NCBI GenBank assembly: GCA_934424575.1
Contig: CAKRXU010000008.1
Location: forward strand, 19,493-83,492
DNA from: an uncultured Blautia sp.
Lineage (GTDB): Bacteria > Bacillota > Clostridia > Lachnospirales > Lachnospiraceae
Direction of reading: 5' to 3'
DNA length: 64,000 nt
Positions 58,368-64,000 of this stretch are shown piece after piece. The translations under genes and the position numbers were made by a program. Position 1 is the first letter of the stretch. Every line of letters starts with the position of its first letter. The notes under the pieces were generated by a model. The model ran no database searches. It was not told where the DNA came from and was given only the letters and a program-made list of their open reading frames with translations.

Positions 58368-60062
58368 ATGAGCAGACCCTTACAGGTAAAACACTTACAC
58401 ACAGATGTCCTGATCATAGGCGGCGGCACCGCAGGCTGCTATGCAGCACTCACCATCAGCAGAAACTCTGACGCTTCCGTTCTCGTCGCAGAAAAAGCGA
58501 ATATCAAACGAAGCGGCTGCCTCGCAGCAGGTGTCAACGCGATCAACGCCTACATCGTTAAAGGCCGCAAGCCACAGGACTACGTAGATTACGCAACCAA
58601 AGATGCGGCAGGAATCGTCAGAAACGACCTCCTTCTGACAGCCGCAGAAGAATTTAATGAAGTAACGGCAGATATGGAAAAACTGGGTCTCGTGATTCTC
58701 AAAGATGAAAACGGAGACTACGTGGCAAGAGGAAACCGTAACATTAAGATCAATGGCGAAAACTTCAAACCACTCCTCGCAGATGCCGTATACAAAAGCA
58801 ATAATGTAGATGTCCTCAATTACGTAAACATCACAGACCTTCTCACAGAAAACGGAAACGTTTACGGAGCTGTCGGTTTTTCCATCATGGAAGAAACAGC
58901 CTATGTGATCCATGCAAAAGCAGTCCTGATCGCAACAGGAGGAGCAGCCGGCCTCTACAAACCAAACAACCCGGGATTTTCCAGACATAAAATGTGGTAT
59001 CCGCCATTCAACACAGGAGCCGGATACGCAATGGGAATCCGTTCCGGTGCAGAGATGACAACCTTTGAGATGCGTTTTATCGCACTCCGCTGCAAAGATA
59101 CGATCGCTCCGACAGGAACTATCGCACAGGGCGTGCAGGCAAAGCAGGTCAACTCCAAAGGCGAAGTTTATGAGCACATTTACGGCCTGACTACCAGTCA
59201 GCGTGTATATGGAACTGTCAAAGAAAATCAGCTTGGACATGGTCCATGTTATCTTAAGACTTCCGGTATCACATCCGAGCAGGATCAGGATCTTCTCAAA
59301 GCATACCTGAACATGGCACCGAGCCAGACCCTCAAATGGATCGAGAGCGGCAGGATGCCGAGCGAACAGGATGTAGAGATCCAGGGAACCGAGCCGTACA
59401 TCGTAGGTGGTCATACAGCCAGCGGCTTCTGGGTAGATACCCGAAGAGAAACCACGATCCACGGACTTTATGCAGCCGGAGATGTGGCAGGCGGATGTCC
59501 TCAGAAATATGTGACCGGTGCTCTGGCAGAGGGCAAGATCGCCTCTCTTGCGATCATCGAACAGTTAAAAGACGATCACAGTGAAGAAACATCCGAAATC
59601 GAAAAACAGGCACAGACGATCCTTGCTGATTATGAAAAAATTCGTAATGGAGAAAACGGTCTGTTCACCATCGACGAACTGGAAGAAGCCATGCAGAAAG
59701 TCATGGATGAATATGCAGGTGGAATCGCCAGCAACTATCAGTTCAATGAGAAACAGCTGAATCTTGCAGAAGAAAAAATCACAAGATTAAGCGAGCTTGC
59801 AGATCAGGTCGGTGCAGAAGATATGCATGAACTTCTTTTTGCATACGAATTAAAAGAAAGACTTCTCGTCTGTCAGGTGCTGATCGAGCATCTTAAGAAC
59901 AGAAAAGAAACCAGATGGCATTCTTTCAATGAGAATCTCGATCATCCGGAAACAGACCAGAATTTTGAAAAATATGTAAATTCCAGAATGGAAGACGGCA
60001 AGATCCACATTCTGTTCAGGGATCTGGTAAAGGGGGATACTTATGAGCATACGAATTCGTGA
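58368..60062 (+). CDS. aprA: Adenylylsulfate (APS) reductase alpha subunit, AprA type
   Basis: A 564-residue FAD protein of the fumarate reductase/AprA family. The FAD motif is DVLIIGGGTAGCYAAL (about 13-28). KRSGCLAAGVNAINAY, EMRFIALRCKDTIAPTG, GHTASGFWVDTRRETTIHGLYAAGD and the PQKYVTGA region are AprA-like. AprA in sulfate reducers is about 650 residues, so this is a short form. The 20-base overlap with aprB and the adjacent cysDN show that the substrate is APS. Here the pathway is probably assimilatory: no qmo or dsr genes are near. Confidence 0.87.
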   Translation: MSRPLQVKHLHTDVLIIGGGTAGCYAALTISRNSDASVLVAEKANIKRSGCLAAGVNAINAYIVKGRKPQDYVDYATKDAAGIVRNDLLLTAAEEFNEVTADMEKLGLVILKDENGDYVARGNRNIKINGENFKPLLADAVYKSNNVDVLNYVNITDLLTENGNVYGAVGFSIMEETAYVIHAKAVLIATGGAAGLYKPNNPGFSRHKMWYPPFNTGAGYAMGIRSGAEMTTFEMRFIALRCKDTIAPTGTIAQGVQAKQVNSKGEVYEHIYGLTTSQRVYGTVKENQLGHGPCYLKTSGITSEQDQDLLKAYLNMAPSQTLKWIESGRMPSEQDVEIQGTEPYIVGGHTASGFWVDTRRETTIHGLYAAGDVAGGCPQKYVTGALAEGKIASLAIIEQLKDDHSEETSEIEKQAQTILADYEKIRNGENGLFTIDELEEAMQKVMDEYAGGIASNYQFNEKQLNLAEEKITRLSELADQVGAEDMHELLFAYELKERLLVCQVLIEHLKNRKETRWHSFNENLDHPETDQNFEKYVNSRMEDGKIHILFRDLVKGDTYEHTNS

Positions 60063-60354
60063 AGACCGATGCGTCGGCTGCGGTAAATGTCAGGAAGTAT
60101 GTCCTGGTACCCTGATCCAGATCAAAGACAAAAAAGCGGTCATGAAATATCCAAAGAACTGCTGGGGCTGCGTTTCCTGCGTAAAGGAATGTAAGATGGG
60201 AGCCATTGAATTTTATCTTGGCGCAGACATCGGCGGCATGGGTGGAACCATGAACGTTACCCAGAAAGGTGATCTCCTCAACTGGAACATCACCAGATCT
60301 GACGGCAGTGAGCTGGTCATCAGCGTCGACCGGCGAAATTCCAATAAATATTAG
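60043..60354 (+). CDS. aprB: APS reductase beta subunit, AprB-type ferredoxin
   Basis: A 103-residue electron-transfer subunit with two 4Fe-4S motifs: CVGCGKCQEVCP and CWGCVSCVKECKMG, the second with the extra spacing typical of AprB. AprB of sulfate reducers is about 150 residues; the C-terminal tail that wraps around AprA is shorter here. It passes electrons to the AprA flavin. It overlaps aprA and is 15 bases from cysD. Confidence 0.9.
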   Translation: MSIRIREDRCVGCGKCQEVCPGTLIQIKDKKAVMKYPKNCWGCVSCVKECKMGAIEFYLGADIGGMGGTMNVTQKGDLLNWNITRSDGSELVISVDRRNSNKY

Positions 60355-60369
60355 TACAGGAGAAAACTT

Positions 60370-61272
60370 ATGAGCGGATTATCACATTTAGATGAACTGG
60401 AAGCAGAAGCAATATATATCATCCGGGAAGTGGCAGCAGAATGCGAAAAACCTGTTATGCTTTATTCCATCGGAAAAGACAGCTCAGTGATGCTTCATCT
60501 CGCACTGAAAGCCTTTTATCCGGAAAAACCACCTTTCCCGTTTTTACATGTAAACACAACCTGGAAATTCCGGGAAATGATCGAGTTTCGTGACAAGACA
60601 GCCAAAGATCTTGGAATCGAGATGCTGGAATATATCAATGAGGACGGCGTGAAGCAGGGAATCAATCCTTTTGACAACGGATCCGCTTATACCGATATCA
60701 TGAAGACACAGGCTCTGAAACAGGCTCTCAACAAATACGGATTTACCGCAGCATTCGGAGGCGGCCGCCGTGATGAAGAGAAGAGCCGTGCCAAAGAGAG
60801 GATCTTTTCTTTCCGTAATGAAAATCATGCCTGGGATCCGAAGAACCAGAGACCGGAGATGTGGAAACTTTACAATACAGAGATCAACAAAGGCGAGAGC
60901 ATCCGTGTTTTCCCGATCTCCAACTGGACAGAAAAAGATATCTGGCAGTACATAAAAAGAGAAAATATCCCGATCGTGCCTCTTTACTTTGCAAAAGAGC
61001 GCCCGGTAGTTTATCGTGACGGAAATATCATCATGGTGGATGATGACCGCATGCGTCTCAACCCTGGTGAGAAACCGGAAATGAAAAAAGTCCGTTTCCG
61101 TACTCTGGGCTGTTATCCACTGACCGGCGGTATCCTTTCTGATGCAGATACCCTTGATGCAATCATCGACGAGACATTAAGTTCTGTAGAATCTGAGAGA
61201 ACCAGCCGAATCATTGATTCTGACGGCGGTGCAGCCAGCATGGAAAAGAGAAAGAGAGAGGGGTACTTCTAG
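60370..61272 (+). CDS. cysD: Sulfate adenylyltransferase subunit 2
   Basis: CysD is the catalytic subunit of GTP-driven ATP sulfurylase and makes APS from sulfate and ATP. The 300-residue protein has the PP-loop-like motif LYSIGKDSSVMLHLALKAFYP, FLHVNTTWKFREMIEFRD, FGGGRRDEEKSRAKERIFSFR and LGCYPLTGGI. AGGAG precedes the ATG. cysN starts one base after its stop. APS goes straight to AprAB; no APS kinase is seen. Confidence 0.96.
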   Translation: MSGLSHLDELEAEAIYIIREVAAECEKPVMLYSIGKDSSVMLHLALKAFYPEKPPFPFLHVNTTWKFREMIEFRDKTAKDLGIEMLEYINEDGVKQGINPFDNGSAYTDIMKTQALKQALNKYGFTAAFGGGRRDEEKSRAKERIFSFRNENHAWDPKNQRPEMWKLYNTEINKGESIRVFPISNWTEKDIWQYIKRENIPIVPLYFAKERPVVYRDGNIIMVDDDRMRLNPGEKPEMKKVRFRTLGCYPLTGGILSDADTLDAIIDETLSSVESERTSRIIDSDGGAASMEKRKREGYF

Positions 61273-61273
61273 A

Positions 61274-62965
61274 ATGAGCGGTTTACTGAAATTTATTACC
61301 TGCGGAAGTGTGGATGATGGAAAATCCACACTGATCGGACATATACTTTACGATTCCAAACTGCTTTATGCAGACCAGGAAAAAGCCCTGATCCTCGACA
61401 GTAAGGTAGGATCCAGAGGCGGCGCGATCGACTATTCACTTCTTCTGGATGGTCTGATGGCAGAGAGAGAACAGGGTATCACCATTGATGTTGCTTATCG
61501 TTATTTTACAACAGACAAGAGAAGCTTCATCGTCGCAGATACACCGGGACATGAAGAATATACAAGAAACATGGCAGTTGGTGCTTCTTTTGCACAGCTT
61601 GCGATCATCCTTGTCGATGCAAAACAGGGCGTTCTGGTACAGACAAGACGCCACAGCCGCATCTGTGCCCTGATGGGAATCCATCATTTTGTATTTGCAG
61701 TCAACAAGATGGATCTTGTAGGTTACAGCGGAGAAAGATTCAATGAGATCGTAAAAGACATCAATGAACTTTCCGAAAGCCTTGGACTTCAGGATGTTGT
61801 GATCGTTCCTGTCAGCGCGACAGAAGGAGATAACGTCACAGTCAAATCCGAGAACATGCCATGGTACACAGGCAAAACACTTCTGGATCATCTGGAAACC
61901 GTCGATGTGACAGAGACAGAGAGTGAAGCAGGATTCTACATGCCGGTACAGAGAGTCTGCCGTCCGAACCACGAATTCCGTGGTTTCCAGGGACAGATTG
62001 AAAGCGGTAAGATCAAAGTCGGACAGACCATCACCACACTTCCAAGCAATGAGACTGCAACTGTCAAATCCCTTCTGAACGGAAGCACTTCCGTAGAAGA
62101 AGCCGTGACAGGACAGGCAGTGACCATCCAGCTTGACAAAGAAGTGGATGTCAGCCGAGGCTGCGTCCTCACCGACCAGGCACAGCTCTCCGTAGCAAAA
62201 AGCTTCACTGCAACATTGCTCTGGATGGATGACAGCAAGCTGACTCTTGGAAAAGAGTATCTGGTCAAACTGGGAACCAAGAGAATTCCTGGATTTATCC
62301 GCAGCATCAAATATAAGATTGATGTTAACACCGGAGAACATATCTCCGCAGATTACATTGAGAAAAATGAGATCGCACTGTGCGAGATCGAGCTGGCTGA
62401 GAAGATCGTCCTTGACGAGTTCAAGAAACATAAGACTCTCGGCGAGATGATACTGATCGACCGCGTAAGCCATATGACATCTGCCTGCGGCGTACTTGAG
62501 ACCGTAGAAAATGATGGAGAAAAGCCGTATTTCCAGAAAGACGACATCAAAGTTGGAGGATATGTATTTGAAGAATTTTACTTCAACCTTGAAAATGCGA
62601 TGATGTCCAAGGCTGGATCCAATAAGAAGACTTATCATGTCGGCAACGAAGTGCCGGTTGTTGGTGACAGCTTCAAATATCCGGAGTATTTTGATATCCT
62701 TTCTGTTGAGGACGGAGCTGCGGTTCTGATCCGCGATGGCAAGGTGGAAGACATCCAGAAGATTGAAGATTACCGTTATATGGGACTTCCGGTTGTGGAT
62801 GAGAGAGGAATGGCATTGCTTGTGAAGAGCAGAGCTGATCTTGAAAAATTCCTGGCAGAAGCGAAGGAGGTTACTTCAGAGAATCGCTCTGAGGTGCATA
62901 ATAAGTGGTTTAGGTTTGAAACGTATCGAAAAGTTGTGTGCACAGATAATTTCTGGGTAATCTAG
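61274..62965 (+). CDS. cysN: Sulfate adenylyltransferase subunit 1 (GTPase) with an extra C-terminal domain
   Basis: A 563-residue translational-type GTPase that drives APS synthesis. G motifs: GSVDDGKST (about 10-18), the switch region EREQGITIDVAYR, DTPGHEEY and NKMD. The EF-Tu-like beta-barrel domains end near residue 415 (LIDRVSHMTSACGVLE). About 145 further residues follow. CysNC fusions have an APS kinase there, but no P-loop is present in this extension, so it is something else. The start was set at the ATG giving MSGLLKFITCGSVDDGKST; the longer frame overlaps cysD. Confidence 0.93.
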   Translation: MSGLLKFITCGSVDDGKSTLIGHILYDSKLLYADQEKALILDSKVGSRGGAIDYSLLLDGLMAEREQGITIDVAYRYFTTDKRSFIVADTPGHEEYTRNMAVGASFAQLAIILVDAKQGVLVQTRRHSRICALMGIHHFVFAVNKMDLVGYSGERFNEIVKDINELSESLGLQDVVIVPVSATEGDNVTVKSENMPWYTGKTLLDHLETVDVTETESEAGFYMPVQRVCRPNHEFRGFQGQIESGKIKVGQTITTLPSNETATVKSLLNGSTSVEEAVTGQAVTIQLDKEVDVSRGCVLTDQAQLSVAKSFTATLLWMDDSKLTLGKEYLVKLGTKRIPGFIRSIKYKIDVNTGEHISADYIEKNEIALCEIELAEKIVLDEFKKHKTLGEMILIDRVSHMTSACGVLETVENDGEKPYFQKDDIKVGGYVFEEFYFNLENAMMSKAGSNKKTYHVGNEVPVVGDSFKYPEYFDILSVEDGAAVLIRDGKVEDIQKIEDYRYMGLPVVDERGMALLVKSRADLEKFLAEAKEVTSENRSEVHNKWFRFETYRKVVCTDNFWVI

Positions 62966-63007
62966 GGACTGCCTAGGACCTTCGACATTTGAAAAATGAT
63001 AAAACCT

Positions 63008-63107
63008 TGAGGGGGTGCATCTCAAAGTTGCGAAAGGCCGAAGCACCCCCTCAAACTCCCCCTACTTGGCCCCGCAGAAGGCTGTTTCGCTAAAGCGAAA
63101 AACGCGG
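63008..63107. other. Strongly structured intergenic element (part of the 460-base gap after cysN)
   Basis: A perfect 12-bp stem TTGAGGGGGTGC/GCACCCCCTCAA (63008-63019, 63044-63055) is followed by a nested hairpin with outer CCGC/GCGG and inner TTTCGC-TAAA-GCGAAA (63085-63100). There is no T-run and no open frame. It may be a repeat-family element or small RNA. Confidence 0.5.
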
Positions 63108-63125
63108 AGGAGAAATTAGAAGATA

Positions 63126-63168
63126 AAAAAGAAGTTGGTTAGATGTTGGATCTGACCGGCTTCTTTTT
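63126..63168 (+). terminator. Probable terminator of the sulfate operon
   Basis: AAAAAGAAGTTGGTT pairs with GACCGGCTTCTTTTT (G-T pairs in the middle), giving A/T tracts on both sides; it lies about 160 bases after cysN. Confidence 0.7.
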
Positions 63169-63373
63169 GTGTGTTAGGGAGATAGAGGGAGTGTTTGGTG
63201 GTTGATGTAGTTCGGATTAAGTGACTGCCCAAATTGGACTTGCCATATGAATGTAAATATTGTATAGTATAAAATGTAAGCAATAATCTAAATTTTCTAA
63301 TAAGTGATTTTTCAGGCAATATCTGCCGCTGATTCCAAGAATAAAAATACATAATTTCAAAGAGATTAAGTGT
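63169..63373. other. AT-rich non-coding stretch
   Basis: I see no gene or clear structure here apart from the promoter that follows. Confidence 0.5.
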
Positions 63374-63401
63374 TTGATAAAACTCGTCAAAATGTTATAA
63401 T
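63374..63401 (+). promoter_or_regulatory. Promoter of the Rpn-family gene
   Basis: TTGATA (63374-63379), 16-base spacer, TATAAT (63396-63401), 24 bases before the ATG. Confidence 0.55.
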
Positions 63402-63424
63402 GTAGGTACAAAAAGGCGTGTTAT

Positions 63425-63925
63425 ATGAATAATACGATTTTTGATGATGTATTCCGTACAATGATCGAGAAGATGCCATATCTGGCAGTGCCATTGATCA
63501 ATGAGGTGTTCCATACATCATACCCGGAAGATGTGAAGATCGTACAGCTTCGCAATGAACATCAGCAGGAGGATGGTGAGATTATTACTGATTCCTGTTT
63601 GTTGATCGGGAAGAAAATGTATCATATTGAGTGTCAGAGCACGGATGATACTACAATGGTTATCCGCATGATTGAATATGATTTTGCAATCGGCATAGAA
63701 CATGCAGAGAAACAAGGACGCAGATACAGGATAGAGTTTCCAAAATCCTGTGTACTATTTCTGAGAAGCTCGGGAAACACGCCAGATCATCTGGAAGCAG
63801 ATGTGGTTTTTCCAGATGGAAATACATATGTATATTCCATACCGACTGTAAAAATGGTTGATTATACAAAAGACAGCATTTTTGAGAAAAATCTGCTAAT
63901 GTTGTTGCCATTTTATCCAATGTGT
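63425..63925 (+). pseudogene. Rpn-family (PD-(D/E)XK nuclease/transposase-like) gene, interrupted
   Basis: The first 165 or so residues fit the N-terminal nuclease domain of this family: NNTIFDDVFRTMIEKMPYLAVPLINEVF, then an IxDSCLLIGKKMYHIECQS region with the Asp and Glu-x-Gln of the PD-(D/E)XK site, and FPKSCVLFLR. The normal protein is 280-320 residues and continues after the LLMLLPFY motif. Here the sense is lost just after it, in a new sequence with the look of an insertion sequence end; the frame closes at 63991. The C-terminal part is missing from the window. It is most likely disrupted by the insertion. Confidence 0.7.
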
Positions 63926-64000
63926 CGTAAAACCCCTTGCTTTAGCTACGGGGATATAAGACGCGTCCATCGAATTTACGCAAGTAATTGAAGATGGACA
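63918..64000 (-). mobile_element. Left boundary of a probable IS200/IS605-type element running out of the window
   Basis: The imperfect hairpin ACCCCTTGCTTTAGCTACGGGG near 63935-63956 is of the kind found at the ends of IS200/IS605 elements that carry tnpB. It begins exactly where the Rpn gene loses homology. The orientation that places the tnpB 3' end here is the minus strand. No transposase frame is inside the window, so this rests on the hairpin and the broken gene. Confidence 0.45.

Noticed and set aside
62500..62965. An APS kinase domain at the C-terminus of CysN
   Set aside because: There is no P-loop or other kinase motif in the extension.
1..64000. CRISPR arrays, tRNA or rRNA genes
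   Set aside because: No regularly spaced direct repeats, cloverleaf-like stretches or rRNA-like segments were noticed on either strand.

Overview
The window reads as a chromosomal segment of an anaerobic Firmicute of the Lachnospiraceae type (Blautia/Dorea/Ruminococcus-like gut clostridia; the genus is inference). The reasons are an [FeFe]-hydrogenase maturase (HydE), a complete anaerobic cobalt-early cobalamin route, ECF-type vitamin uptake (BioY, a PanT-like S component), AGGAGG-type ribosome binding sites, Rrf2 and PRD regulators and Rpn-family (PD-(D/E)XK) genes. No rRNA, tRNA, CRISPR array or prophage was seen. One insertion sequence appears to start at the extreme right edge.

Layout. 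1-9.3 kb is housekeeping: the 3' end of hydE, an SH3 lipoprotein, luxS, a cyclophilin lipoprotein, an MnmM-like methyltransferase, the pantothenate/CoA set coaBC-panT-coaX, an RluA-type pseudouridine synthase and an L,D-transpeptidase. 9.3-10 kb holds an Rpn-family remnant and the promoter of the cobalamin operon. 10.0-21.4 kb is one tight operon, cbiD-F-G-H-J/ET-A-B-cobD-P-C, encoding most of the corrin pathway. The missing C20 methyltransferase (cbiL) lies at 25.4-26.1 kb in a minus-strand operon with an ABC-2 transporter. The cobalt chelatase (cbiK) is at 43.3-44.1 kb. Between them are a MocR-type regulator/pyridoxal kinase divergent pair and a secreted, membrane-anchored protein of unknown function.

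26.8-35.2 kb is a sugar or polyol PTS locus: two mannitol-type EIICB proteins, an MtlR-like PRD activator, a separate EIIA, a PfkB kinase and an L-sorbose-1-phosphate-reductase-like dehydrogenase. Its two transcription units carry near-identical palindromes at exactly the same distance from near-identical promoters. 35.3-38.3 kb is a small unusual cassette: a stand-alone amino-acid adenylating enzyme, a fold-III PLP decarboxylase and an acyl carrier protein. It faces a convergent BirA-box-controlled bioY-B-D-A operon (38.3-41.8 kb).

44.2-63 kb is a sulfur island: cysK-metY-Rrf2(CymR-like), a LacI regulator, a rhodanese/TtcA-like fusion, a sulfate ABC transporter with an IscR-like Rrf2 gene, and a long operon that can take sulfate to homocysteine. 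That route is CysDN ATP sulfurylase, AprAB-type APS reductase, a compact siroheme sulfite reductase, TusA, a thioredoxin-like protein, a ThiS-type sulfur carrier ending in GGG-Ala-Arg, its E1-like activator, a JAMM peptidase and an O-acetylhomoserine-sulfhydrylase-type PLP enzyme. Repeated AACATAC/GTATGTT elements in three promoters suggest common Rrf2 control. The window ends in an Rpn-family gene that seems to be broken by an IS200/IS605-like end.
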